Assembly: GCF_014170305.1 (NCBI RefSeq)
Contig: NZ_LZZT01000038.1
Location: 29,111-93,110 of the forward strand
Length of the DNA: 64,000 nucleotides
Origin: Achromobacter sp. UMC71
GTDB lineage: Bacteria; Pseudomonadota; Gammaproteobacteria; Burkholderiales; Burkholderiaceae_B
Direction: 5' to 3'
In this document: positions 25,461 to 34,190 of the stretch, one piece after another
Numbering within the stretch: position 1 is the stretch's first letter
Layout: each line of letters opens with the position of its first letter
Translations under genes and position numbers: made by a program
Notes under the pieces: generated by a model
Databases searched by the model: none
Told to the model about the DNA's origin: nothing
Seen by the model: only the letters and a program-made list of their open reading frames with translations

Positions 25461-26999
25461 TTAACCGCGGGCGCGGGCTACGGCCTGGGCCAGGTCTTCC
25501 TGCTTGCGGATCAAGGCGGCCTCGATCTGGTCGCGCGGGGTCTTGGTGTCCTTGAGCGGGGCATCCAGGTCCGCGGCGCGCAGCAGTTCCATCAGGTCAC
25601 GGCTGCGGGTCTGGGTGGACGGAATCGCGCTTTGGTCGACCAGCTTTCCCTTGACGAACTTGGAGACCGTGGTGGACAGCGTGCTGGTCTCGGTGAACGA
25701 GGCGCGGGCCAGCTTGCCGTCTTCGTAGCCGATGTCGGTCTTGTTCTCGTAGTTGTCGCGGATTTGGTAGAAGGCGTAGTTCTGCGAATCCGGGTCCGTG
25801 GTCAGGTTCAGCTTCTGATCCAGCGACAGCGCGCGATGGAAGCTGGCGCTCAGCGACGACTGCTGCTGTTGCGTGATGGCCAGGTCGAACTGCGGGCGGC
25901 CGCTGCTGCGGGTGTTCTGCGAAGTCTGGTACGAGAACGTGTCCAGTTCGCGCGGCTGAGCCGGGTTGGACGCGATGGGCGCCTGGTTGACCGAGGCGGA
26001 GAAGTCGGCCAGACCGGACAGCATGGTGCGGTGAACGTCGGCGGGCGCGCCCAGGCGGTTGGTGGTGCCCTGGGGCGACCAGGCGCCATAGCTGCGATGC
26101 AGGTCCGAGAAACCTTGCTTGAAGTACGACATCAGGGCGGCATCGCCTTCGCCGCGCTTCTGGGCGCTGTCGAATTTGCCGAGGTAGCTGTCGATGGCCG
26201 CGGATTGCTGCTGGGCGCTGCCGAATTGGCTGGGCTTGCTGACGTCGACGTTGATCTGGGCGGAACCGGCCAGGGTCTTGACGGTCAGCGCGCGCTGGCC
26301 GGCATCGGCCTGGAACTTGAAGCTGACCTGGTCCGGGCCTTCGGCGCCGACGGTGGCTTCCAGCGATACCGACGACAGGACATTGGTGTCGATCTTGGAC
26401 AACGCGCTCAGGGCCAGCTTGGGCGGCACCGACGCCAGGCCGTCAACGGCGTCCTGGAACGATTTGGACAAGCCGGCGATGGCATTGCGCTCGGCCTCGG
26501 TGAGCTTGGCATCGCCCACGTCGATCTGCACGGCCAGGCCCTTTGCATTGCTGTCGAGCGTGACGTTGACCTTGGCGCCGCTGGCGGTGGTGATGCGCAG
26601 CGCCACCGAGTTGTCCGCCTGGGCTTGGGCCTGGGGGCCATCCACGCCGTCCACGGCCGCGGCCGAGCGCGTCGCCGGGACCGATTGCGAGTAGTTGCCG
26701 CCATCGGTCTGCAAGCGCGACAGCAGCGCGGCGGCAAGACCCTTGAACTGACCGGTCAGGGACGACGAGCGGACGTTGTCCGACATCAGCGGCGACAGGG
26801 CGTCGGGTTCCTGCACCGGGTTGGCGGACAGCGTGTTGGGCGAATAGGTCAGCACGCCGGCCGATTGCTGGCCCAGCGTGACCGAGGTTGATGCGGGCGG
26901 TTCGGGGCTGCGGTTGACGTTGGTAACGCGGGACACGCCGCTCGCCGGCGCTTGCGGCGCGATGACGAGCGGGGGCAGTGAAGAGGAGATCGTAGTCAT
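25461..26999 (-). CDS. Uncharacterised 512-residue protein
   Basis: I do not recognise this protein. It is rich in Ser, Gln, Asp and Ala, has no signal peptide, no transmembrane helix and only scattered hydrophobic strands. The first 100 residues look disordered. About residues 110-270 alternate hydrophobic residues in a beta-like pattern (VALRITTASGAKVNVTLDS, LAVQIDVGDAKLTE). The C-terminal tail is helical and charged (PRDQIEAALIRKQEDLAQAV). The composition resembles secreted or appendage-associated proteins, but that is impression only. The ATG at 26999 is chosen over a TTG upstream. It lies alone, behind a lipoprotein gene on the same strand. Confidence 0.7.
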   Translation of the reverse strand: MTTISSSLPPLVIAPQAPASGVSRVTNVNRSPEPPASTSVTLGQQSAGVLTYSPNTLSANPVQEPDALSPLMSDNVRSSSLTGQFKGLAAALLSRLQTDGGNYSQSVPATRSAAAVDGVDGPQAQAQADNSVALRITTASGAKVNVTLDSNAKGLAVQIDVGDAKLTEAERNAIAGLSKSFQDAVDGLASVPPKLALSALSKIDTNVLSSVSLEATVGAEGPDQVSFKFQADAGQRALTVKTLAGSAQINVDVSKPSQFGSAQQQSAAIDSYLGKFDSAQKRGEGDAALMSYFKQGFSDLHRSYGAWSPQGTTNRLGAPADVHRTMLSGLADFSASVNQAPIASNPAQPRELDTFSYQTSQNTRSSGRPQFDLAITQQQQSSLSASFHRALSLDQKLNLTTDPDSQNYAFYQIRDNYENKTDIGYEDGKLARASFTETSTLSTTVSKFVKGKLVDQSAIPSTQTRSRDLMELLRAADLDAPLKDTKTPRDQIEAALIRKQEDLAQAVARARG

Positions 27000-27240
27000 G
27001 TCTGCGGTATTCCAGGCGGGCAACAGCTGCCCAGTGATCGTGCCGGGGATATTCAGAATGACTAACGGCAGGCGCGGTGGAAAATTAATGGGCCGCGCGA
27101 TTTATTATTTGCCGCCGCGATTATCTTTGGCGGGGAAATAATGTCGACAAAACGATGGCTGTGCCGAAACTGAATGCCGTGGATGCAAGCGCATGAATTA
27201 CGCCGGTTCCGCGGTTATTTTGCCGGGCACGCCCGCGCGA

Positions 27241-27801
27241 TTATTTGACGGCGTAATTGCGCGCTTCGTTTTCGCCGGCCCATTTGCGCAGCGCACCGAT
27301 GAATTCCGGGCAGACGTTGCCGTCCACGGTGGACCCGACGATGACGCTGTCTTTCATGCGCATCAGCACCTTGCACTCATAGACGCGCGAACGGTTCTGC
27401 ATGTAGCCGGTGCTGCTTTGCTGGAAGACCGGCGTGGCCGCGGTGGTGTTGGTGGCGGGAATCATGCCCACGACCTGCTGGTTGGTGCCGGTGACGACCC
27501 ATTCCTGGTAGGGCGCGGTCTGATAGTCGGACCATTCCAATTCCATCGTGTTGCCGATGGCGCGCTTCCTGGACGGTTCGCCCAGCGCGGCGATGGCGTC
27601 GTTGATGCTGCGGCCTTCCATGTTGCGGGCGACGTTGACGCTGGGCGAAAACGACAGGCCTTCGGAGAAGACTTTGCCCAGCGAGGGCAGGGCCGAGCTG
27701 CCCCCGGTGGGCATCGGGGCGCAACCGGCCAGACTGGCGGCGGCCAGGATGGCGGTCAGCAACAGTGGCCGGCGAACGTAAGGGTGCAATAGCGGCGTCA
27801 T
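27241..27801 (-). CDS. Lipoprotein of unknown function
   Basis: A 186-residue protein with a clear lipoprotein signal: basic RR, hydrophobic LLLTAILAAAS and lipobox LAGC with the acylated Cys at residue 27. The mature part includes a small conserved-looking region (VARNMEGRSINDAIAALGEP, then MELEWSDYQTAPYQEWVVTG) reminiscent of small outer-membrane lipoproteins with an OmlA/SmpA-like start, plus two late cysteines (YECKVLM, NVCPEF) that may form a disulphide. Likely anchored in the outer membrane. Role unknown. Confidence 0.8.
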   Translation of the reverse strand: MTPLLHPYVRRPLLLTAILAAASLAGCAPMPTGGSSALPSLGKVFSEGLSFSPSVNVARNMEGRSINDAIAALGEPSRKRAIGNTMELEWSDYQTAPYQEWVVTGTNQQVVGMIPATNTTAATPVFQQSSTGYMQNRSRVYECKVLMRMKDSVIVGSTVDGNVCPEFIGALRKWAGENEARNYAVK

Positions 27802-28097
27802 GGTGTGCAGTCGGTGCTCCGTGGCGGTGGACCCCTGTAAGGGCAAGCGGGCGCTCAACGCGTTTGTTTCTCTTCGTGACAGGTGCGTTGCCTGGCGGAA
27901 TGCGCGAGCGTTGCCAAGGGCTGACAGCTCGCTTAAGAAAAGTCCGCCATTTTTACCGGAAAACGGGGTCGGCTTCGTGCTGAGAGGTGTGAAATTTGTT
28001 ACTCAATATGCCTGCGCGGGCTTTGCTAGGGGACGGAGCGGGTTGATTGCTTTGCTAAGATCGTGCCCGCTAAATCCCTTCGATCCGGAAACCGACG

Positions 28098-28934
28098 ATG
28101 ATGCCTGCCCGATTCATGCCGATAATCCGCACCGTATTCGCCGCCCTGGCGTTGATGACGGGTTTGTTTTCCGCGGCCGCGCACGCCGACACGCTGTATG
28201 GCGGTATCGCCACAGATGGTAAACACGCCAAGATCTACTGGGCGCTGCCCGAGGACTCGGGCAAAGAGGCCGAGGCGGCGGGGGTGGCCGAATGCCGGCG
28301 CGCCGGCGGCAAGGACTGCAAGTCCCTGAGCTGGTTTTCGGACAGCTGCATGGTGTATGCGCGCGGCCTCACGTCCAATGACCTGTTCCCCGGCAACAGC
28401 GTGTCGCCTGAGATGGCGGCCAAGAAGGCCATGCGCCGCTGCACGGCGGGCAGCCCGGACGGCAAGTGCCGCCTGGCGACGATGCCGCTATGCGTGGGCC
28501 CGGGCTACAGCGCCGAGGACCTGCAGGCGCCCAAGACCGCGACGCCTGCCCAGCTGGAAGCGTTGTCGGCCAAGCTGAACGATCGCGAATACTGGGGCGC
28601 CATCGCCGAGCAGGACTCCGGCGGTTTGAGCTATGCCGACGGCTATCCCAACGAAAAGGACGCGATCGGCAAACTGCTGGACTGGGAAGACTGCAAGGGC
28701 TGCACCAAGGTGCTGACCTACAAGGACAGCTGCGTCGGCCTGGCCTGGGCCAAGGGCAGCGAGGGCCGCGGCACCGGCTTCACGGCGCTGGACCCGGACC
28801 CGAAGCGCGCGCGCGATGCGGCCCGCAATACCTGCAGCGCCAAGACCGGCGCACCGAACTGCGTAGCGATGGTGCGCTGCTCGGGCCGCGCCTATATCGA
28901 CGGCTATGCCGGCATGGACGAAAAGCCCAACTGA
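28098..28934 (+). CDS. Exported protein with two DUF4189-like repeats
   Basis: A 278-residue protein with a signal peptide (MMPARFMPIIRTVFAALALM, cleavage near AHA-DTL at about residue 31). The mature part is two copies of a cysteine-rich module of about 110 residues. Each contains a YWGA/IYWALPEDSG-like strand, A-x-x-x-C or DC-x-x-C pairs (DCKSLSWFSDSC; DCKGCTKVLTYKDSC), a helix with AAKKAMRRC or ARDAARNTC, and a closing Cys motif. This is the DUF4189 pattern. Twelve or more cysteines suggest several disulphides in the periplasm. Function unknown. A second ATG at 28101 is equally possible. Confidence 0.8.
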   Translation: MMPARFMPIIRTVFAALALMTGLFSAAAHADTLYGGIATDGKHAKIYWALPEDSGKEAEAAGVAECRRAGGKDCKSLSWFSDSCMVYARGLTSNDLFPGNSVSPEMAAKKAMRRCTAGSPDGKCRLATMPLCVGPGYSAEDLQAPKTATPAQLEALSAKLNDREYWGAIAEQDSGGLSYADGYPNEKDAIGKLLDWEDCKGCTKVLTYKDSCVGLAWAKGSEGRGTGFTALDPDPKRARDAARNTCSAKTGAPNCVAMVRCSGRAYIDGYAGMDEKPN

Positions 28935-29072
28935 GACGGCTTGAGGTAGCCGGCGCGGCAAGTCATGCGCGCGCCTGCCGGGCCGAGTTCGCGGCCGGCC
29001 CTTTCCGCGTCAATACCCCCTGGCCAGGTCCGCCCCTTCGGCGCCACCAACGCCTGACCAGGTCTTTCCCGC

Positions 29073-30065
29073 CTACTTGTCCAGCCAGGGCGCCTGCTGC
29101 CACAGCTGCTGGAATTCCGCTTCTCCCGCCGCGAGTTCCTTGGCGTATTCGGGCGGCGCCAGATAGCGTAGCGGCGCGAACATGGCCTTGGCTTTGGTCT
29201 GGAACTCCGGGTCGTCCACGCTGCGCCTGACGGCTTGCACGAGCTTGTCGCGCACGTCGGCGGGCAGGCCCTTGGGCGCAGCCAGGCCGCGCAATGACGC
29301 CAGTTCGAAGTCGTAGCCCTGTTCCTTGAAGGTGGGGACGTCGGGCAGCGCGGCCGAACGGGTTTTGCCCATCTGACCCAGGAAGCGCAGCGGCGTGCCG
29401 CCTTTCTGGTACTGCAACGCCTCGCCCACATTGATCGCGCCGATGGTGATTTCGCCGCCGGCGAGCGCGCCGCGCACTTCGCCGGCTCCCTTGTACGGAA
29501 TATGGCTCAACTGCGTCGACGAGGCCCGCTCGAATTTCAGCATGGCCAAGTGGTCGTCGGAGCCCGTGCCGGTGGTGCCGACCGTGACCTTGCCCGGGTT
29601 CTGCTTGGCGTAGGCCGACAGATCGGCCAGCGTCTTCATCGGATTGTCCTTGAGCACGCTGAACGCACCCGGATCGTCGATCAAATTACCCAGCAGATCG
29701 TAGCTCTGCCAGGTGAAGCTGGACTTGCGCTCGATCGGGATGGTCAGCAGGTTGGGCGTGTTGATGAAGCCGATGGTGTAGCCGTCAGGTTGGGCCCGCG
29801 CCAGTTCGGTGAAGCCGATGGCGCCGCCCGCGCCGGGGCGGTTCAGCACCACGATGCGGGCGTCGTTGCCCAGATATTTCTGCAGATACGGCGCCATCAT
29901 CCGCGCCACCAGGTCGGTGCCGCCGCCGGGTCCATAGGACACGATCAGGTTGATGGGGCGTTCCGGGTAGCCGGCGGCCGGGACAGCGGCGGCGTAAAGG
30001 CTGGCGCAAGCCAGGGCGGCGCCCGCCAGCCTGCGCAGGGCTTGGCGTGTGTTGCGGTGTTGCAT
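29073..30065 (-). CDS. Bug/TctC-family periplasmic receptor
   Basis: A 330-residue receptor with a signal peptide (MQHRNTRQALRRLAG, hydrophobic core, VPAAGYP). Motifs: LIVSYGPGGGTDLVAR, LNRPGAGGAIGF, QPDGYT, IPYKGAGEVRGALAG and LPDVPTFKEQG. AGGAG lies 6 bases before the ATG. It is the last gene of a minus-strand operon after the RraA-like and 2-hydroxyacid dehydrogenase genes, 51 bases behind the latter, and probably recognises the 2-hydroxy or 2-keto acid those enzymes handle. Confidence 0.92.
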   Translation of the reverse strand: MQHRNTRQALRRLAGAALACASLYAAAVPAAGYPERPINLIVSYGPGGGTDLVARMMAPYLQKYLGNDARIVVLNRPGAGGAIGFTELARAQPDGYTIGFINTPNLLTIPIERKSSFTWQSYDLLGNLIDDPGAFSVLKDNPMKTLADLSAYAKQNPGKVTVGTTGTGSDDHLAMLKFERASSTQLSHIPYKGAGEVRGALAGGEITIGAINVGEALQYQKGGTPLRFLGQMGKTRSAALPDVPTFKEQGYDFELASLRGLAAPKGLPADVRDKLVQAVRRSVDDPEFQTKAKAMFAPLRYLAPPEYAKELAAGEAEFQQLWQQAPWLDK

Positions 30066-30116
30066 GGTTGTCTCCTCGCGGTGCGTATCGTCGGCGGGGT
30101 CGCCGCGATTTTTTTT

Positions 30117-31148
30117 CTATGTCAGGGCGGCGATGCGTGCTGCGGCGATCGGCCAGACTTCAGGGTTGATCAGTTGCGGCGGCCGTTCGCCGCGCAGCAT
30201 CGCCAGCAGCTGGTTGGCCGATGAACGCGCCACATTGCGGCGGGCTTCGTGGGTGACGCCGGCGGTGTGAAAGGTCGCCACCACGTTAGGCAGCGCCAGC
30301 AGCGGTGCGTCGTGCGGGGGCGGTTCGTGTTGCCACACGTCCAGCCCGGCGCCGCGCAGATGGCCGCCGCGCAGGGCGTCCAGCAGGGCGTCTTCGTCGT
30401 GAATGCCGCCGCGCGCGGTGGACACAAACACCGCGCCCGCTTTCATGGCGGCGAAGGCGCGGGCATCGAACAGGCCGCGGGTCGAGGCGTCCAGCGGGCA
30501 ATGCAGCGACACGATGTCGGATTGCGCCAGTAAATCGGCCAGGGTAGCGGGCTGCGCGCCGCGGCTGCGTATCGTGTCGTCGTCCAATAGCGGATCGTGG
30601 GCCAGCACGCGCAGGCCGAAGCCATGAGCGATCTGCGCCACGCGGGTACCGATCTGCCCCAGGCCCACCAGGCCGAGGGTGCCGCCGTGGATTTCGTGGC
30701 CCATCAGGTCTTCGCGCGAGAAGCCCGTGTCGTGCCGCAGGCGCTGGTGCGACTCGACCACGCGGCGCTGCACGGCCAGCAGCAGGGCGTAGGTGTGCTC
30801 GGCCACCGACGCCGCGTTGGCGCCGGCCTGGTTGACCACGGCGATGCCGGCGCGGGTGCAGGCGGCCACATCCACCGTGTCATAACCCGCGCCGCCCGAG
30901 GACACGACCATCAATTCCGGGCATTGCGCGATCAGTTCAGGTCCCACGAACCATTGCCGCGGCAGTTCATCTTTGGCGGCGGACACGTGATAGGCATGGG
31001 CGGTGCGCAGGCCTGCCCGCGTGCGGGCGTCGTCGCCGCGGACGGGCAGCACCGACAGCGCGACGCCGGGAGCCGCGCCGATGATCTGGTCGAACGCCGG
31101 ATCCAGCCATAGGTCCAGACGGCAAAGCCGGGCGCGGCGCGCGTTCAC
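30117..31148 (-). CDS. D-isomer-specific 2-hydroxyacid dehydrogenase
   Basis: A 343-residue NAD(P)-dependent dehydrogenase reducing a 2-keto acid to a D-2-hydroxy acid, or the reverse. The nucleotide-binding motif is GLVGLGQIGTRVAQ (about residues 160-173). Catalytic residues are visible: Arg in STARGGIHDED, Glu in VWQHEPPP and His in ATFHTAGVT. The start is a GTG that overlaps the stop of the upstream RraA-like gene (GTGA), so the two are coupled. Substrate is not predictable; together with the RraA-like enzyme a dicarboxylic or branched keto acid is plausible. Confidence 0.9.
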   Translation of the reverse strand: MNARRARLCRLDLWLDPAFDQIIGAAPGVALSVLPVRGDDARTRAGLRTAHAYHVSAAKDELPRQWFVGPELIAQCPELMVVSSGGAGYDTVDVAACTRAGIAVVNQAGANAASVAEHTYALLLAVQRRVVESHQRLRHDTGFSREDLMGHEIHGGTLGLVGLGQIGTRVAQIAHGFGLRVLAHDPLLDDDTIRSRGAQPATLADLLAQSDIVSLHCPLDASTRGLFDARAFAAMKAGAVFVSTARGGIHDEDALLDALRGGHLRGAGLDVWQHEPPPHDAPLLALPNVVATFHTAGVTHEARRNVARSSANQLLAMLRGERPPQLINPEVWPIAAARIAALT

Positions 31149-31813
31149 AGCACGCCTCGGGCTTTGAGCGCGGCATCGACCCAGCGGCGGTCCAGGGCGC
31201 CGCGTTCGATGTCCTGCAGGATGGCGGCTTCGGCGGCGGCGATGGCGCGCACCCGTTCGGCGATGGCGGGCGCCTGGTCCGGCCGGATGGCCAACAGGCC
31301 ATCGGCGTCGCCGATCAGCAGGTCGCCGGGCAACACCACCATGCCGTCGACGCTGACGGGCACGTTGATCGCGCCGGGGCCGTCCTTGTAGGGGCCGCGG
31401 TGCGCGACGCCCCGGGCGAAGACGGGCAGGTCGCCGGCCGCCAAGGTGTCGCTGTCACGGACCGCGCCGTCGATGACGAAGCCCGCCAGCCCGCGCTTGG
31501 CGGCCCAGCCGGCCATGATCTCGCCGATGATGGCGTTGTGGGTATCGCCGCCGGCGTCCACCACGATGACGTCGCCGGGTGCGGCCATGTCGATGGCCTT
31601 GTGCACCATCAGGTTGTCGCCCGGCCGGGTCTGCACGGTGAAGGCTCGACCCAGAATGCGGCGCGAGCGGTGCAGCGGGCGTAGCGCGGATGTGCCGACC
31701 GTGCGGCTCATGGCGTCGCTGATGTTGGCGACCGCCAGGTCGCGGTAGGCGAGCAGCGTGTCGCGGTCGGGCCCGGGCGGGCAGTCGTGCAGGGTGAAGC
31801 CAAAGTCCGGCAT
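31145..31813 (-). CDS. RraA-like aldolase/oxaloacetate decarboxylase family protein
   Basis: A 222-residue RraA-fold protein with the active-site motif GFVIDGAVRDSDTL (G-x3-D-G-x2-R-D) and the strand GMVVLPGDLLIGDADG. In this superfamily such proteins cleave 4-hydroxy-4-methyl-2-oxoglutarate or 4-carboxy-4-hydroxy-2-oxoadipate, or decarboxylate oxaloacetate. It is the first gene of an operon with the hydroxyacid dehydrogenase (4-base overlap) and the Bug receptor. Distinct from the RraA-like gene at 3715, so the window carries two. Confidence 0.87.
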   Translation of the reverse strand: MPDFGFTLHDCPPGPDRDTLLAYRDLAVANISDAMSRTVGTSALRPLHRSRRILGRAFTVQTRPGDNLMVHKAIDMAAPGDVIVVDAGGDTHNAIIGEIMAGWAAKRGLAGFVIDGAVRDSDTLAAGDLPVFARGVAHRGPYKDGPGAINVPVSVDGMVVLPGDLLIGDADGLLAIRPDQAPAIAERVRAIAAAEAAILQDIERGALDRRWVDAALKARGVL

Positions 31814-31939
31814 GTCGCGAAGGTCTCCGTCAGGGGTGAGTGCCAGGGGCGACTCTACCCAGCGGCTATCGCGAGATAAAGCGAATAATTTGACTGCTTA
31901 TAAAACGCTTTTTGGAAAGTTTTGGGGTCCGCGGCGACA

Positions 31940-32839
31940 TCAGGCGAGCCCGGTGGGCGCATGGAAATCCAGGGCGTCTTGCGCCAGGGTTCGCAGCGTT
32001 TTCAGCAGGGGCCGGGTGTCGTCGCGCCGCCATTGAAAGGTGTAGGGCAAGGGCCGCAAAGGCGGAAAGCCCGGCAAAGGCAGCAGGTCGCCGCGCGCGA
32101 TCAGGATCTGTGCCCAGGCCCGAGGCAGAAAGCCCAGCCCCAGCCCCTGGCGCAGCAGGCCTGCGATGCCGCCCCAACTGTTGCAGCACAGATTGCGGCC
32201 CGGCGAAACGTGTTGGGCAGTCAGCCAGTCGTCCAGCATGCGGATGGCGCCCGAACTCTGCGGCAGGGTGATCAGCGTCTGGCCGGGCAGATCGGCCGGC
32301 GTGAGCGCGGCGGGATCCGGCACGGCGCGCGCGGTGGCGACCCATTCGAAGTCGGCGCTGCCGATCAGGCTGGATGCGATCGAGGCGCGCGAGGACGGAC
32401 CGGCGATCACGGCGAAGTCGAGTTCGCCGTCTTCCAGGCCGCGTTCGACCAGCTCGCCGACCCCCACGAAGGGTTCGACCAGCAGGTTGGGATGGGCCTG
32501 CTGGATCGCGTCGATCAACTGCGGCATCCAGGTCAGTGCAGTCAGTTCGCCGGCGCCGAAGCGGCAGCGGCCGGAATAGGCCAGGTTGTCGCTGGCCTGC
32601 TGCATGAACTGGTCGGCGTTGCGCAGCAGGTCCTTGGCGTGCGGCACCAGTTGTTCGCCCAGCGCCGTCAGCGCCGCGCTGCGCGCCGTGCGGCTGAACA
32701 GGTCGGCGCCGATCGCGGATTCGAGTTCGCCGATGCGCTTGGACAGTGACGATACCGAGATGTTGAGCCGGTTGGCCGCGATGGCAAAGTTCTTGCAGGT
32801 GGCGGCCCAGTAGAACGCTTCGAGTTGTTTGAGTGTCAT
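31940..32839 (-). CDS. LysR-family transcriptional regulator
   Basis: A 299-residue LysR protein (MTLKQLEAFYWAATCKNF, helix-turn-helix AANRLNISVSSLSKRIGELE). It lies between the RraA-like operon downstream on the same strand and the divergent 2-hydroxyacid oxidase gene. A perfect T-N11-A dyad at 32901-32915 is in the divergent region. The neighbours suggest an inducer that is a 2-hydroxy or 2-keto acid. No ribosome-binding site is obvious. Confidence 0.9.
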   Translation of the reverse strand: MTLKQLEAFYWAATCKNFAIAANRLNISVSSLSKRIGELESAIGADLFSRTARSAALTALGEQLVPHAKDLLRNADQFMQQASDNLAYSGRCRFGAGELTALTWMPQLIDAIQQAHPNLLVEPFVGVGELVERGLEDGELDFAVIAGPSSRASIASSLIGSADFEWVATARAVPDPAALTPADLPGQTLITLPQSSGAIRMLDDWLTAQHVSPGRNLCCNSWGGIAGLLRQGLGLGFLPRAWAQILIARGDLLPLPGFPPLRPLPYTFQWRRDDTRPLLKTLRTLAQDALDFHAPTGLA

Positions 32840-32900
32840 GGCGCGTCCGGCGGGGTTGCCGCGAAATCGAGAGTGAACAAAAGAGTAATAAAGAATATCG

Positions 32901-32915
32901 ATAAAGTCGCTTTAT
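32901..32915. promoter_or_regulatory. Perfect T-N11-A LysR box
   Basis: ATAAAG-TCG-CTTTAT is a perfect inverted repeat and contains the canonical LysR T-N11-A spacing. It lies 62 bases upstream of the LysR start and 90 bases upstream of the 2-hydroxyacid oxidase ATG, the classic recognition-site position in a divergent LysR/target promoter. A related half-site ATAAAGC occurs at 31876 upstream of the RraA-like operon. Confidence 0.7.
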
Positions 32916-33004
32916 TCAAAGCATCGCCGCGCCTATAGTCGTGCGCCATTGCCCACGACACCCGGCGGCCCCCGATGGCCGCCCGCGCCAGGAGCCCGTC
33001 CCGC

Positions 33005-34165
33005 ATGTCCAAACGCCTGCGCCATCTGCTCAGCCTGCACGATTTCGAGGCCGCAGCCCGCCGCGTGCTGCCCAAACCCCTGTTCGCCTACGTTTCCGGC
33101 GCGGTAGAGGACGGCGTGTCCGAACGCGCTAACCGCCGCAGTTTCGAGCGTTACGCGTTTCGCCCCAGGGTGCTGGTGGACGTGTCCGCGTGCAGCACGC
33201 AGGCCACGGTGTTGGGGACCTCCTACGCCGCGCCGGTCGGCATCGCGCCCATGGGCATTTCGGCGTTGTCGAGTTATCGCGGCGACCTGGTGCTGGCACG
33301 GGCCGCGCAGGCGGCGCAGGTGCCTTGCATCATGAGCGGTTCGTCGTTGATGCGCCTGGAAGAGGTGGTGAGCGAGGCGCCCGGCACCTGGTTCCAGGCC
33401 TATCTGCCCGGCGATGGCGCGCAGATCGACGCCTTGATCGACCGGGTGGCGGCGGCGGGCGTGGGCACGCTGGTGCTGACGGTGGATACGCCGGTGGCCG
33501 CCAACCGCGAAAACAACGTGCGCGCCGGCTTTTCGACGCCGCTGCGGCCCAGCCTGGGCCTGGCGTGGCAGGGCGCGACGCATCCGCGCTGGCTGTTCGG
33601 CACCTTCCTGCGTACGCTCTGGCGCCATGGCATGCCGCATTTCGAGAACAATTACGCCACCCGGGGCGCGCCGATCCTGTCGGCACGCGTGTTGCGCGAT
33701 TTTTCCGACCGGGGGCATCTGAACTGGGACCATGCGGCGGCGATCCGGCGGCGCTGGGCCGGGCGCATGGTGATCAAGGGCGTGCTGCATCCCGATGATG
33801 CGCGGCGCGCCCGCGCGTTGGGCATGGACGGCGTGATCGTGTCCAACCACGGCGGGCGGCAGCTGGACGGCTGCATGACGCCGTTGCAGGCCTTGCCGGA
33901 CGTGGTGGACGCGGCGGGCGGCATGGAGGTGATGCTCGACAGCGGCGTGCGGCGCGGCTCGGACGTGCTCAAGGCGCTGGCGTTGGGCGCGCGCTGCGTG
34001 TTCGTGGGCCGGCCGTTCAACTATGCGGCCGCGGTCGCGGGCCAGGCGGGCGTGGCGCACGCGGTCCACCTGATCGTGGCAGAGGTGCGCCGCAACATGG
34101 GGCTATTGGGCGCCGTGGATCTGGCGGCGGTGCAGGCCGACCATCTGGTGCAGGCCGTGCCGTAA
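33005..34165 (+). CDS. FMN-dependent alpha-hydroxy acid oxidase/dehydrogenase
   Basis: A 386-residue member of the lactate dehydrogenase/glycolate oxidase/mandelate dehydrogenase family. It oxidises an L-2-hydroxy acid to a 2-keto acid with FMN. Visible: PVGIAPMGISAL (FMN site), TVDTPVAANRENN, the catalytic VSNHGGRQLDG (the His base and Arg) and the phosphate-binding DSGVRRGSDVLKALALGARC. The ATG at 33005 has AGGAG 10 bases before it. It is divergent from the LysR at 31940 and near a D-2-hydroxyacid dehydrogenase, so the locus may interconvert hydroxy-acid enantiomers through the keto acid. Not necessarily lactate. Confidence 0.9.
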   Translation: MSKRLRHLLSLHDFEAAARRVLPKPLFAYVSGAVEDGVSERANRRSFERYAFRPRVLVDVSACSTQATVLGTSYAAPVGIAPMGISALSSYRGDLVLARAAQAAQVPCIMSGSSLMRLEEVVSEAPGTWFQAYLPGDGAQIDALIDRVAAAGVGTLVLTVDTPVAANRENNVRAGFSTPLRPSLGLAWQGATHPRWLFGTFLRTLWRHGMPHFENNYATRGAPILSARVLRDFSDRGHLNWDHAAAIRRRWAGRMVIKGVLHPDDARRARALGMDGVIVSNHGGRQLDGCMTPLQALPDVVDAAGGMEVMLDSGVRRGSDVLKALALGARCVFVGRPFNYAAAVAGQAGVAHAVHLIVAEVRRNMGLLGAVDLAAVQADHLVQAVP

Positions 34166-34190
34166 CGCCTTCGGCGGATCCGCGCACGCG

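Noticed and set aside
25437..26891. 484-codon plus-strand frame opposite the 512-residue unknown protein
   Set aside because: Arg/Gly/Leu-rich low-complexity shadow; the minus frame has normal protein composition and ends at a proper terminator.
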